A stretch of DNA of 64,000 nt from Bradyrhizobium diazoefficiens (GCF_016616235.1 NZ_CP067100.1:5453001-5517000); one strand, 5' to 3'. Shown: positions 24,836-33,825, counted from the stretch's first letter. Made by a program: numbers and translations. Notes: a model not told the origin generated them from the sequence alone.

Positions 24836-26542
24836 CTATCGCGCCGCCGGCCTATCAGCCTGAAAAACCGTAGCTTTATCATCCGCGCTCGACAGCGAAG
24901 GTTGTTCGATCGCGCGGATGCCGGGCTCATCGCGACGTGGCTGCGCATCTTCACGTTTTGTTGTACCGGACGCCGCCGCAACCGGCGCCGCGCTGTCGGC
25001 GGGAACAGCCATGACCGCGGCAAACGCATCGGCCTCGCCGGCGCCGAACAGATCGTCGCGGCCGGGCGAGCCGAGATCGCGCGCGGTCTTCGCCAGCGTC
25101 ATGCGCAGCGCTTCCGGCTTGAGCGCGTAATTGCGCTCCAGCAGCAAAGCGGCGACGCCGGAGACATAGGCAGCCGAGAACGAGGTCCCCGACGTCATCT
25201 GGTATTTGCCATCCGGCGCCGGCAGGAAGATGTCGACGCCGGGCGCCGCCAGCGCGATGTGATTGCCACGGTTGGAGGCCGAGAACAGTCCGTCCTGCTG
25301 GTCGGTCGCGCTGACCGCGATCACGTTGGGGTTGGCGGCCGGATAGAGCGGCGGCGATTTCGCGCCGGCATTGCCGGCGGCAGCGATCAGCACCAGCCCG
25401 CGCGCAGCGGTTGCCGCAATGGCGCGCTCGATCACGGCGTCCTTCGGGCCGGCAAAGCTCATATTGACGATCTGCGCGCCGTGCTCGGCGGCGTAATTGA
25501 GCGAGCGCAGGATGATGTAGGACGAGCTCTCGGCGCCGCCGGCGGTGCCGCCGAAGGCACGGATCGCGATGATGCGCGCCTCCGGCGCGCTGCCCATCAG
25601 CCTGGCATGCGCCACGATGGCGCCGGCGATGCCGGTGCCGTGAATGTGCGCCCCCTCGATGCTGCCGAGCGCATCGAAATTGTCGGCGATGGAATCGGTG
25701 AGCTCGGGATGTCTGGCGTCGATGCCGGAATCGATCACGGCAATCGTCACGTTGGCGCCGTGCGCCAGCGTGTGCGCCTGCGGCAGGCGGAGCTTTGCCA
25801 GGGCATATTGCGCCGGATCGCCTTCGCTCGGCACCGGCGGTTTCTGGTCCTGGAGCACGTAGCGGAAGTTCGGCTGTACCGAGCGCACGCTGGCATCAGC
25901 GGCGAACTCGCGCCGCACCGTCTCGGAAGGCCGGCCATCGGTGATGCGGAACAGGCCGAACGTCGCCCCGATCAGCGGAAAATTCTCCGATGCAACGCGC
26001 GCAAGGCCGTGGCGGCGTGCCAGCTCGTCGGCTTCGGTCGCCGACAATGCGCCGTCGATCTCGGCGACGAATTCGCCTGCGAAGGCGCGCAAGGCCACGG
26101 CCGCCGGCGTGGTGTTGCCGCGGCCCTTGCCGGCGCTCTTCTTGCCCGATCTGCCGGTCCCCTCGCCGCCGACGTTCGGCTGCGCCAGGCATTCGCCGTC
26201 GGCGTCGCGATAGGGCGCGGTGCAGGCGGGGTAGAGGTTCGGGGAGTAGCGCGCATAGGGCAGCACCGGCGTCGGCCCCAGCCGGGCCGAAATCCGCGGC
26301 GTGGCAATCGGGCGCGGACCGCGGTCGACACTGACCGCCCGCGCAGTGACACCAGGGCTGACGCGCGGAGCGATGCTGGGAGAAATGGTCGGCATGCGCG
26401 AGGGGACGCTGATCGTCGGCGTGCGCATGATCGCCTGCGCCTGAGCAACCCCAATGCCGAGACTGGCGGCAAGCAGCAGCGCGGCACCGACCGATGAAGC
26501 GTAGGCCTCGGCGCGTATCCTGCTCTCGGATTTGCCTGCCAT
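24836..26542 (-). CDS. Subtilisin-like serine protease (S8) with prodomain
   Basis: 568 residues. A signal peptide or anchor lies at about 17-36 (ALLLAASLGIGVAQAQA), then a Pro/Ser-rich linker to about 155. A prodomain-like module follows (157-230, FVAEIDGALS to SVQPNFRYVL), and then the S8 domain with D271 in VIDSGID, H301 in HIHGTGIAG, oxyanion N391 in AAAGNAG and S454 in SGTSFSAAY. All catalytic residues are present. The last 60 residues are a disordered tail. It should act in the periplasm or outside. It is the third gene of an operon after an ECF sigma factor and its membrane anti-sigma factor (16-base gap), so it may be a regulated effector or may feed back on the anti-sigma factor. Confidence 0.92.
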   Translation of the reverse strand: MAGKSESRIRAEAYASSVGAALLLAASLGIGVAQAQAIMRTPTISVPSRMPTISPSIAPRVSPGVTARAVSVDRGPRPIATPRISARLGPTPVLPYARYSPNLYPACTAPYRDADGECLAQPNVGGEGTGRSGKKSAGKGRGNTTPAAVALRAFAGEFVAEIDGALSATEADELARRHGLARVASENFPLIGATFGLFRITDGRPSETVRREFAADASVRSVQPNFRYVLQDQKPPVPSEGDPAQYALAKLRLPQAHTLAHGANVTIAVIDSGIDARHPELTDSIADNFDALGSIEGAHIHGTGIAGAIVAHARLMGSAPEARIIAIRAFGGTAGGAESSSYIILRSLNYAAEHGAQIVNMSFAGPKDAVIERAIAATAARGLVLIAAAGNAGAKSPPLYPAANPNVIAVSATDQQDGLFSASNRGNHIALAAPGVDIFLPAPDGKYQMTSGTSFSAAYVSGVAALLLERNYALKPEALRMTLAKTARDLGSPGRDDLFGAGEADAFAAVMAVPADSAAPVAAASGTTKREDAQPRRDEPGIRAIEQPSLSSADDKATVFQADRPAAR

Positions 26543-26558
26543 CGGTCGAAGGGTGCGC

Positions 26559-27254
26559 TTAAGGCGCCGCCACGGCGAGGTTGACGACCTTCTCGCGCGA
26601 CATCCTGCCGAGCAGCGCGGCGAGTTCGTCCTGGCTCATCGCCTTGTCGAACTGGAGACGGAACATGCCGCCCTTGGCATCGCCGATGATCGAGGCCTGG
26701 TAGCTGTCGAGCAGCGCGGTGATGTCGGAAACGCGCGCCTCGGGCGTGAAGCGCACCAGCGCGCGGGCGGGCGCAGCCGCCGCTCCGAGTTCGCGGGTGA
26801 TCGGGGCGCCGGTCGAAAGCGAAGCGGTCTGGAAGGTCGCGGTCTGGGTCTTCATCAGCACCGCGCCGATGATGCCGGCCTGCAGCAGCAGCGCGATGCC
26901 GGCAAGGCTCGCCGACCAAGCCAGCGTGCGCGGCGACAGGCTCCCGAAGAAGGTCGAGATGCGCGCCGACAGCGGCAGCGAACCGATGGGCCGCGCCGGC
27001 TCGGCGTCGATCGCAGCGAACAGCTTCTGCATCGCGCGGGCCGACGGAGCCCCCAAGCTCTCATTCAGATGGATGGTCTCTTCGTACTCGCCGCGGATCG
27101 CGGCATATTGCTTCGCGAGCTCGGGATCGCGCGCCAGCGCTTCCTCGACACGGCGCGCATCGCGCGCGTTCAACGTGCCGGCGGCGTGCCAGGGCAGCAG
27201 CAGTTCAATGTCACTGGGCTCTTGCTCCAGCATCTTCTTGCTCAAAGCCATCAT
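26559..27254 (-). CDS. Membrane anti-sigma factor with periplasmic prodomain-like domain
   Basis: 231 residues. The cytosolic N-terminal part contains LLLPWHAAGTL (18-28), typical of anti-sigma domains of the zinc-less type, and a helix of the ASD kind (ARRVEEALARDPELAKQY). One membrane helix runs about 111-134 (LAWSASLAGIALLLQAGIIG). The outer domain (165-230) reads LVRFTPEARVSDITALLDSY then GGMFRLQFDKAMSQDELAAL and KVVNLAVAA, a layout like subtilase prodomains (I9-like). The ATG overlaps the sigma-factor stop (ATGA). It should hold the sigma factor inactive until an outside signal. The protease gene downstream is an obvious candidate partner. Confidence 0.85.
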   Translation of the reverse strand: MMALSKKMLEQEPSDIELLLPWHAAGTLNARDARRVEEALARDPELAKQYAAIRGEYEETIHLNESLGAPSARAMQKLFAAIDAEPARPIGSLPLSARISTFFGSLSPRTLAWSASLAGIALLLQAGIIGAVLMKTQTATFQTASLSTGAPITRELGAAAAPARALVRFTPEARVSDITALLDSYQASIIGDAKGGMFRLQFDKAMSQDELAALLGRMSREKVVNLAVAAP

Positions 27255-27814
27255 GGCCAGCCTCGCTCAACGCCGGCTGCCTTCAGCAGTTCGGCCAGTT
27301 TCTTGCGCGCATAGAACAAGCGCGTCTTCACAGTGTTCTCCGGGATGCCGACGATTGCGGCGACCTCTTCTACGGACTTCTCGTGGTAGTAGACGAGATC
27401 GACGATCTCCCGGTGTTCCGGCGAGAGGCCCGTCAGACACTCCCGCAACGCTTCACTGGTATCCTTCTTCTGCACCACCGTTTCCGGATCGTCGGACTGG
27501 TCCTCGATCGCGTTCGCGGCGTCTTCGTCCAACTCAAAGTCCTTCCTGCGCCGGAGCGCCGAGAGGGCCTTGAATCGGGTGATTGCCAGCAGCCAGGTGG
27601 AAACGGCGGATCGGCCTTCGAACTTGCCGGCTTGACGCCAGACGTCGAGAAACACCTCGCTGATGAGGTCCTCCGCCGCCTGCTCGTCCCGCACGAGCCT
27701 CAGCCCGAACCTGTAGACCCTGACATGGTGCCGCCCGTACAGCACCTGCATGGCGAGCCGGTCGCCCTGAGCGATCCTGGCGATCAGGACCTCGTCCGAA
27801 GCCGCCTGTGTCAC
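27251..27814 (-). CDS. ECF-type RNA polymerase sigma factor
   Basis: About 187 residues. Region 2 holds LYGRHHVRVYRFGLRL then AEDLISEVFLDVWRQAGKFEG and STWLLAITRFKALSALRRRK. Region 4 has LSPEHREIVDLVYYHEKSVE then IVGIPENTVKTRLFYARKKL, the HTH that reads the -35. Acidic residues fill the linker (ELDEDAANAIEDQSDDPE). GTG 27814 is preferred because GAGACGG lies nine bases upstream. TTG 27820 is a longer option. It is the first gene of the sigma/anti-sigma/subtilase operon and probably activates its own promoter, though no motif was confirmed. Confidence 0.93.
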   Translation of the reverse strand: MTQAASDEVLIARIAQGDRLAMQVLYGRHHVRVYRFGLRLVRDEQAAEDLISEVFLDVWRQAGKFEGRSAVSTWLLAITRFKALSALRRRKDFELDEDAANAIEDQSDDPETVVQKKDTSEALRECLTGLSPEHREIVDLVYYHEKSVEEVAAIVGIPENTVKTRLFYARKKLAELLKAAGVERGWP

Positions 27815-28258
27815 GCTCAAAGGCCGTCTCGCAAGGTTGGTCGGGCCGAGGCGGTGGACGGTTCGACGAAAGGGGTGAAATTCTTCAACTTACCGCAGTT
27901 GTACGGAGGCCTGTGTGATCTACCCCACATACGTGCATTTTTCTTGTCCCGCTCGCGGCGGTCAACCAGCTCGATCCAAATCGGTAACATAATACTCAAA
28001 TATTTCCCTGCGGAGGGCTTGCCCGGCCGAGGCGACCGGGCCAGATCCGGTTCCATAGCAGCCCGGCACGACATCTGTCTCACGAAGCCCTGCTTTGGCT
28101 CGATCGCATCGCAAACGATGGCTAATCGCCGGCAAATTCTCCTGCCGGCCACCATCATCCCGTACTGCGCTACAAGGTTTGGATTCGGTTTCGAATGATA
28201 CCAAACCTAAAGGCTTGCCACGTAGATTTTTGGGCTGAACTCCACCATTGGCGGGACC
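27815..28258. other. Divergent intergenic region with an inverted repeat
   Basis: 444 bases between the ECF sigma gene (minus) and the diguanylate cyclase (plus). It is AT-richer around 27900-28015 than its neighbours. It holds one clear hairpin (28128-28149). Short open frames here have no ribosome sites or family resemblance. The sigma-factor promoter must lie here, but I could not confirm an ECF consensus. Confidence 0.55.
28128..28149. promoter_or_regulatory. Inverted repeat between sigma and diguanylate cyclase genes
   Basis: GCCGGCA (28128-28134) and TGCCGGC (28143-28149) are perfect inverted arms around AATTCTCC. It could be an operator for the GGDEF gene, which starts 110 bases to the right, or a stray hairpin. 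Confidence 0.3.
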
Positions 28259-29416
28259 ATGAGCACGGCCGCGACGTCCTTTCCGGAGAGGAATGCTGCT
28301 GAGACCGCGGATCTCGTCCTCGCACCGGAGGCGGCGGCGCCGGAAGTGCTGGCCCGCAGGGTCCGGCAGCGCCGCCAGATGTATATCGGCCAGGTGGTGA
28401 GCTATTCGCTCGGCGCCTCCGTCCTGCTGCTCTACGCCTATGATGGCGCGATCTCGGTCGACGTCGCTTCGCTGTTCTGGCTCGGCGGTCTCCTGATCAT
28501 CGGCACGTTCGCCGTGCTGTCGGAAGCCGGCGTCGGCGACAGGTTCAGCGACCACTATCTCACCGTGTTCCAGATCTCGGCGCATATGGCGCTGCAATTC
28601 GTGTTCCTGCTGTCGGTGCCGACCATCGGCATCGCCTTCATCAGCGTCCTATTCCTGATCTTTGCCTTCGGCACGCTGCGCATGACCTCGGCTCAGGCGA
28701 TGCTGACCTGGGCGATCGCGACGGGCGGCCTTGCCGCCGTCTTCCTCGCCTCCGACCTGCCGATTGGCATGCCCGTTGCGAGCCGGCTCCAGCGCACCGC
28801 CTCGATGCTGTGCTTCGTGCTGGTGATCGGCCAGTGCGCCTTCCTCGGCCTGTTCGGCGCCACGCTGCGCAAGATCCTGTACCGGCGCAGCATCGAGCTG
28901 AAGGCCGCCTACCAGCGCATCGAGGAGCTCGCCGAGCTCGACGAGCTCACCGGCTCCTACAATCGCCGCTGCATCATGCGCCTCTTGGATGTCGAGATCG
29001 GGAAGTCGCGGCAGGCGTCCACGCCTTGCGCGATCGCGCTGATCGATCTCGACTGGTTCAAGCGCATCAACGACGCCCACGGCCATCCCGTCGGCGACGA
29101 GGTGCTGCGCACCTTTGCCATCACCGTTTTCGCCAACATCCGCCCGTCCGACAGCTTCGGCCGCTACGGCGGCGAGGAGTTCCTGCTGCTGCTGCCGGAC
29201 ACCGCTGCCGAGGCAGCCTCGCGCATGATGGAGCGGCTCCGCGGCATCGTCGCCGATCTCGACTGGAGTGCATTCTCGCCGGGTATGCGGGTGACGATTT
29301 CCGCGGGCGTCGCGACGCTGCGCGACTCTGATACTGCCGACACGTTTCTCGCGCGCGCCGACAGCGCGCTTTATTCCGCCAAGGCGCAAGGGCGTAACCG
29401 AATTGCACCGAGCTGA
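28259..29416 (+). CDS. Membrane-bound diguanylate cyclase (GGDEF)
   Basis: 385 residues. Six hydrophobic segments between about 42 and 200 form the membrane part (for example YIGQVVSYSLGASVLLLYAY and MALQFVFLLSVPTIGIAFIS). A short coiled coil (KAAYQRIEELAELDELTG) leads to a GGDEF domain (about 215-385). Active-site GGEEF lies in FGRYGGEEFLLLLP. RPSD, five residues upstream, is an intact RxxD inhibitory site, so product feedback by c-di-GMP is likely. No EAL domain. It should make c-di-GMP from GTP at the inner membrane; the N-terminal sensor type is unidentified. ATG 28259 fits the family length. A DUF2336 gene follows. Confidence 0.93.
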   Translation: MSTAATSFPERNAAETADLVLAPEAAAPEVLARRVRQRRQMYIGQVVSYSLGASVLLLYAYDGAISVDVASLFWLGGLLIIGTFAVLSEAGVGDRFSDHYLTVFQISAHMALQFVFLLSVPTIGIAFISVLFLIFAFGTLRMTSAQAMLTWAIATGGLAAVFLASDLPIGMPVASRLQRTASMLCFVLVIGQCAFLGLFGATLRKILYRRSIELKAAYQRIEELAELDELTGSYNRRCIMRLLDVEIGKSRQASTPCAIALIDLDWFKRINDAHGHPVGDEVLRTFAITVFANIRPSDSFGRYGGEEFLLLLPDTAAEAASRMMERLRGIVADLDWSAFSPGMRVTISAGVATLRDSDTADTFLARADSALYSAKAQGRNRIAPS

Positions 29417-29479
29417 CCAATCCATTTTCTGCGGGCGCGCGCGAGGCCGCCGCCGGACCGAACGCTCCAGGACAGGGCA

Positions 29480-30580
29480 ATGAGATCCAAATCCGCCAAA
29501 CCATCCGAGAACCTGCTCGACGAATTGCAGGCTGCGCTCTCGCACGGCACCGTGGCGCGCCGTGTCGAGGCGCTGCGCCGCGTGACCGATCTCTTCCTGG
29601 GCAATGCCGTGGACTATTCCGACGCGCACATCCGCGTCTTCGACGACGTATTCCAGTGCCTGATCGCGCAGATCGAGACCTCGGCCAAGGCGCTGCTCGC
29701 CGAACGCCTGGCACCGATCGCGGCCGCGCCGCCGAAAATTATGCGCACGCTCGCGCTCGACGAAGTCATCGAGGTCGCCGGACCCGTGCTGACGAAATCG
29801 GAACGGCTGGACGAGGCCACCCTGATGGAAATCGCACGCACCAGGGGCGAGGCGCATCTCAAGGCGATCTCGCTGCGGCGGGTGCTGTCGGAAGCACTGA
29901 CCGACGTGCTGGTCTCGCGGGGCAACGAGGACGTGGTGCAATCAACCGTCGGCAATCACGGCGCGAAGCTGTCGGAAGGCAGCCTCACCGACCTCGTCAC
30001 CCGCGCCGAGCGCGACGACGACCTCGCCACCTGCATCGGCCTGCGGCCCGATTTGCCCCGCCATCACTATCTCAAGCTGGTCGCGAAGGCCTCCTTGAGC
30101 GTGCGCCGCAAGCTGGAGGCCGCCCATCCCGAGCTTGCGGACGAAGTCTCGAGCGTGGTCCAGGAAGCGGCGCAGCGGGTCCGCGCCGCCGCCATGACCA
30201 GGCAGACCGAGATGGCGCGCGCACTGGTGAAGTCACTGCACGCGGACGGCCGTCTCAACGAATTCCAGGTCATGACCTTCGCCGAGCAGGGCAAGTTCGA
30301 CGAGACCAATGCAGGGCTCGCCGCGCTCGCGGGCGTCGCGGTCGAGACTGCCGAAAACATGATGATCGAGAGCCGCACCGAGGGCGTGATGATCCTCGCC
30401 AAGGTCGCGGGCATGTCCTGGTCGAGCGTGCGCGCCATCATCGCCATGCGCGAGAAACTCTCCGGCGGTTCGCGGACCGACATGCTGACGCTGCGCGACA
30501 GCTACGAGGCGCTGCGCTCATCGACCGCACAGCAGGTGCTGCGCTTCCACCGCATGCAGAGCACGACGCCGGCGTCCTGA
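29480..30580 (+). CDS. DUF2336 helical repeat protein
   Basis: 366 residues, entirely helical by pattern. Markers such as VEALRRVTDLFL, HIRVFDDVFQCLIAQIE, LLAERLAPIAAAPPKIMRTL and FAEQGKFDETNAGLAALAGV match DUF2336, an alphaproteobacterial HEAT-like family. In other alphaproteobacteria, DUF2336 proteins sit near c-di-GMP or flagellar genes, but no function is assigned. Here it follows a diguanylate cyclase by 63 bases on the same strand, so joint expression is likely. No signal peptide, membrane helix or catalytic motif. Confidence 0.85.
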   Translation: MRSKSAKPSENLLDELQAALSHGTVARRVEALRRVTDLFLGNAVDYSDAHIRVFDDVFQCLIAQIETSAKALLAERLAPIAAAPPKIMRTLALDEVIEVAGPVLTKSERLDEATLMEIARTRGEAHLKAISLRRVLSEALTDVLVSRGNEDVVQSTVGNHGAKLSEGSLTDLVTRAERDDDLATCIGLRPDLPRHHYLKLVAKASLSVRRKLEAAHPELADEVSSVVQEAAQRVRAAAMTRQTEMARALVKSLHADGRLNEFQVMTFAEQGKFDETNAGLAALAGVAVETAENMMIESRTEGVMILAKVAGMSWSSVRAIIAMREKLSGGSRTDMLTLRDSYEALRSSTAQQVLRFHRMQSTTPAS

Positions 30581-30588
30581 CGCCGCGG

Positions 30589-31227
30589 CTAGTAGCGCAA
30601 GACTTTTGAACCGGCGAACGCGCCGATCGCCGTCACCACCGCGGTCGCGATCGTGTACCAGGTCGCGACGAACAGTGGCGAATCGTCGGTGCAGTGCGAG
30701 GCATAGAGCGTCGCGGCAAGGCCGGCCGACACCAGGCCGGCGAGCGCGCCGGCGAGCGCGGGACGCGACGGCGCGCCGTGGCGCAGGCCGAACAGGGCGC
30801 CGGCGAGCAGCGGCAGCGACATGGCGGGGATTGCGGACAGGCAGACGCGCGAATTCTTGCCCACCAGGCGCATTGTCATCGGCATCGCCGGCGCCATCAT
30901 CGCCTCACTGCCGATCGCGACCGCGAGCAGGCCCACGGGCAGCAGCAACAGCCAGCCCCAACCGCGCATCAATGCTTCGGGCCGCGACAGATGCAAGCTG
31001 ACGATGATCGCGGGGATCGCAAGCGACAGCGTCACCGCGAACTTGGTGTCGAAGAACGGATTGTGCATGGCCGTCATCACGTCGGGACGCACGCCGAGGA
31101 ACGTGGCGAAGATCAGGATCGAGAACGGCGCCGCCACCAGCAGCGCCATGGTCAGCACGGCGCCGACGCGTGGAGCGCGATGGGCGTTGTCGGCCGCAAG
31201 CGTGCGAATGAGTTGATCGGTGTCCAT
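30589..31227 (-). CDS. nrsF: Anti-sigma-F factor NrsF (DUF1109)
   Basis: 212 residues with six hydrophobic segments (first VLTMALLVAAPFSILIFATF, 24-43). The two cysteines known to matter in the Caulobacter protein are present here as C129 (NSRVCLSAIPAM) and C179 (YASHCTDD). NrsF is an inner-membrane anti-sigma factor that holds SigF and releases it under chromate, cadmium or other thiol-directed stress. Start ATG 31227 lies two bases after the sigma-factor stop. The pairing with the sigF-like gene is the standard arrangement, which makes this call firm. Confidence 0.92.
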   Translation of the reverse strand: MDTDQLIRTLAADNAHRAPRVGAVLTMALLVAAPFSILIFATFLGVRPDVMTAMHNPFFDTKFAVTLSLAIPAIIVSLHLSRPEALMRGWGWLLLLPVGLLAVAIGSEAMMAPAMPMTMRLVGKNSRVCLSAIPAMSLPLLAGALFGLRHGAPSRPALAGALAGLVSAGLAATLYASHCTDDSPLFVATWYTIATAVVTAIGAFAGSKVLRY

Positions 31228-31229
31228 GA

Positions 31230-31790
31230 CTAATGGTCTCGCAGTTTGGCAGTCAGCGCCGCAAGTCCGCGATGCAGCGCGACCCGCACCGCACCTTCGC
31301 TCATCGCAAATCTCGCCGCCGTGTCCTTGATCGAGACGGCCTCGACCGCAATCGACTGCAGCACGTCGCGCTGGCGCTGCGGCAGCGTGCCGAGCTGCGC
31401 GGCGACCTCGCCCGCCGAGGCGGTTTCCTGAGGGGCCTCACCCGGCAGGGTCTCGGCGAAATCGTCGATGTTGACGAAGACGCGCTTGCCGCGCCGGCGC
31501 AGCACGTCGATCAGCTTGTTGCGCCCGATCGCGAACAACCAGGGCGCGAAGGGCGCTTCGCTGTCCCAGGTGTGCCGCTTCAGGTGCACCGCCAACAGAA
31601 TCTCCTGCACGATATCCTCGGCCTGGTCGGGAGGCTGCCCGGCCCGCGCCAGGCCCCGCCTCGCCGCGGCGCGCAGCACCGGCGTGACCGCCTTCAACAG
31701 GCGATGATACGCCGCATCATCGCCAGCCATGGCCGACCGCATCAGGCCGGTCCATTCGTCCTCACGTCCGCGCACGTGCGCCCTCACCAT
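31230..31790 (-). CDS. sigF: SigF-like ECF sigma factor (NrsF partner)
   Basis: About 186 residues. Region 2: LKAVTPVLRAAARRGLARAG, then EDIVQEILLAVHLKRHTWD, with FAPWLFAIGRNKLIDVLRRR. Region 4: LPQRQRDVLQSIAVEAVSIK, then FAMSEGAVRVALHRGLAAL. This is the ECF16/SigF pattern, matched by the NrsF gene directly downstream. ATG 31790 is the probable start and TTG 31811 a longer option. On the minus strand GTAAC and CGAA stand 16 bases apart just upstream (complement of 31815-31819 and 31795-31798). That is one base short of the SigF promoter spacing known in Caulobacter, so autoregulation is possible but unproven. Confidence 0.92.
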   Translation of the reverse strand: MVRAHVRGREDEWTGLMRSAMAGDDAAYHRLLKAVTPVLRAAARRGLARAGQPPDQAEDIVQEILLAVHLKRHTWDSEAPFAPWLFAIGRNKLIDVLRRRGKRVFVNIDDFAETLPGEAPQETASAGEVAAQLGTLPQRQRDVLQSIAVEAVSIKDTAARFAMSEGAVRVALHRGLAALTAKLRDH

Positions 31791-32065
31791 GCAATTCGGC
31801 CGCTCTTTCAATTTGTTACGCGGTGGTCCGCATTATCACAAATTCGTGATCAACACCGGACACGCGCCACCGAGACCGCCGAAAAAGTCTGCGACGGCTC
31901 TTAACACCGATCCGCCCGTCCCGCATCCGGCCGGCCGTTTCCAGGAGCCGGCTTGCCCCGTTTTCGCCCGGTGTAGCCCGAAGATTCCCACTTTCTGCCC
32001 TGCTGCCGTCATGCCCCGGGGTCTCTGTTTCGTCCGGGACGGGCGGAATTGGGGAGATCGTCAAC

Positions 32066-32731
32066 ATGATGAAAGCCAGCGGACACGCGGCATTGATCCT
32101 TCTTGCCGGGCTTTTCTTGCTGTTTGGAGGCGCCGTGCAGGCGGCACCGAGCTCCGCCAGCAAATCCGACAGCGCGGGCAACCAGGCCGATACGGTCAAG
32201 CCGGGCAAGCAGCGGCGCCACGCCTCGCGCCACCGCGACAGCGATAAGACGGCACAGAAATCCAGCGACAAGGCCGACAAGAAGGATGCCGCGCCACAGG
32301 CCGACGACGCCAAGGTCGACGTGAAGGCCGAGAACGACGCGCCGGCCTCGAGCCAGATGCCGCCCACCGTCGCCAACGCCAATGCGCAGCTCGCCGCCGC
32401 CGTCGCGCCGACGGCTGCCGCGGCGTCCGCGATGACGGGCCGCGCCAACGACAACGTGCAGGCTGCCGCCGATAATACCGCCGCGCCGACTGCCGAGAAC
32501 CAGGTCGTTGAACCCGACCAGCTCAATGATATCGACCGCACCCTGCAACAGGATACTCCGCCGGCGCAGAAAGCGGTGATTGCCGCAACCGACGCGCAGC
32601 CGCGGCCGGCACCGGTGATGGCCAGCAGCCAGAGCTCGGCCTGGGACCAGAGCTCGCTGATCGGCAAGATCTTCATCGGGGTCGGCACGCTGCTGACACT
32701 GGCCTCCGCCGCGCGCATGTTCATGGCCTGA
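32066..32731 (+). CDS. Hypothetical secreted Ala/Lys/Asp-rich protein with C-terminal anchor
   Basis: 221 residues. Signal peptide ALILLAGLFLLFGGAVQAAP (9-28). The middle is low complexity and charged (RRHASRHRDSDKTAQKSSDK, then an Ala/Asp-rich run), probably disordered. A short hydrophobic stretch closes the protein (IFIGVGTLLTLASAARMFMA), suggesting a C-terminal membrane anchor. GGGGAGA upstream supports the ATG at 32066. No family recognised. Its position opposite sigF-nrsF makes it a possible SigF target, which is only a guess from proximity. Confidence 0.7.
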   Translation: MMKASGHAALILLAGLFLLFGGAVQAAPSSASKSDSAGNQADTVKPGKQRRHASRHRDSDKTAQKSSDKADKKDAAPQADDAKVDVKAENDAPASSQMPPTVANANAQLAAAVAPTAAAASAMTGRANDNVQAAADNTAAPTAENQVVEPDQLNDIDRTLQQDTPPAQKAVIAATDAQPRPAPVMASSQSSAWDQSSLIGKIFIGVGTLLTLASAARMFMA

Positions 32732-32856
32732 CTTTCTGGCCTGATTGAATCCCGCCCGGGACACGCGCCTTGCCGCGTGTTCCGGCCAGTGTTCGCTCTT
32801 GAAGCCATTCGCGCCAGCGGGCACATTGCCCAACCAATCAAACGCGTGGGTGGAGC

Positions 32857-33636
32857 ATGAGCACGTTCGAACACATCATCGTCGAGAGCCAGGGTGCGGT
32901 CGGCATCGTCAAGCTGAACCGGCCGAAGATGCTCAACGCGCTCTCGTTCGGCGTCTTTCGCGAGATCGCCGCCGCCGTCGACGATCTCGAGGCTGATGAC
33001 GCTATCGGCTGCATCGTCGTGACCGGCAGCGAAAAGGCCTTCGCCGCCGGCGCCGACATCAAGGAGATGCAGCCGAAGGGCTTCATCGACATGTTCTCGG
33101 AAGACTTCGCCGCGATCGGTGGCGACCGGATCGCGCGATGCCGCAAGCCGACCATCGCCGCGGTCGCGGGCTATGCGCTCGGCGGCGGCTGCGAGCTCGC
33201 CATGATGTGCGACTTCATCATCGCCGCCGACACGGCAAAGTTCGGCCAGCCCGAGATCACGCTCGGCACCATTCCCGGCATCGGCGGGACCCAGCGCCTG
33301 ACCCGCGCGATCGGCAAGGCGAAGGCGATGGACCTATGCCTCACTGGCCGCATGATGGATGCAGCGGAGGCGGAGCGCGCAGGCCTCGTCAGCCGGATCG
33401 TGCCAGCCGACAAGCTGATGGACGAAGTCATCGCCGCCGCCGAGAAGATCGCCGCGATGTCGCGACCGGCGGCGGCAATGGCCAAGGAAGCCGTGAACCG
33501 CGCCTTCGAGACCACCCTCGCCGAGGGCATGAGCGTCGAGCGCAACCTGTTCCACGCGACCTTCGCGCTGGAAGACCGCTCCGAGGGCATGGCGGCGTTC
33601 ATCGAGAAGCGCAAGCCGGTGAACAAGAACCGGTAG
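32857..33636 (+). CDS. Enoyl-CoA hydratase
   Basis: 259 residues, normal crotonase length. [14 protein letters not shown] and [11 protein letters not shown] form the CoA-binding and oxyanion region. The two catalytic glutamates are in [12 protein letters not shown] and in [20 protein letters not shown]. It should hydrate trans-2-enoyl-CoA in fatty-acid beta-oxidation. GGTGGAG just before ATG 32857 is a good ribosome site. The gene stands alone between a hypothetical protein and a TolC-type gene. Chain-length preference cannot be read from the sequence. Confidence 0.93.
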   Translation: MSTFEHIIVESQGAVGIVKLNRPKMLNALSFGVFREIAAAVDDLEADDAIGCIVVTGSEKAFAAGADIKEMQPKGFIDMFSEDFAAIGGDRIARCRKPTIAAVAGYALGGGCELAMMCDFIIAADTAKFGQPEITLGTIPGIGGTQRLTRAIGKAKAMDLCLTGRMMDAAEAERAGLVSRIVPADKLMDEVIAAAEKIAAMSRPAAAMAKEAVNRAFETTLAEGMSVERNLFHATFALEDRSEGMAAFIEKRKPVNKNR

Positions 33637-33825
33637 CGCCCGCGAACGGTCAGGCTGGTGTAAGGCTCTGATGCTGATCCGCAAAAATGCTGTGACGCGC
33701 CTGCAACAAGCACGGAATAGATGGGGGTTTTCCCCGCGGCAGTTTGCCTGCGCGACCCCGGCTGGTTAAACAGTTAAGAGGGCCACCGTCGGCGGGGGCG
33801 GACAGCCGGGGTTTAGCGGGATTAC

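Noticed and set aside
24736..24873. 45-codon frame on the plus strand beginning right after GGGGAGGG
   Set aside because: The purine run touches the ATG with no spacing, so it cannot serve as its ribosome site, and the product has no pattern of a real protein.
24824..26497. 557-residue open frame antisense to the subtilase
   Set aside because: The subtilase has its complete catalytic triad on the other strand; the antisense frame shows only Arg/Gly/Asp bias.
28049..28080. EcfG-type promoter upstream of the ECF sigma gene
   Set aside because: A GGAAC occurs on the minus strand near 28053, but no CGTT follows at 16-17 bases.
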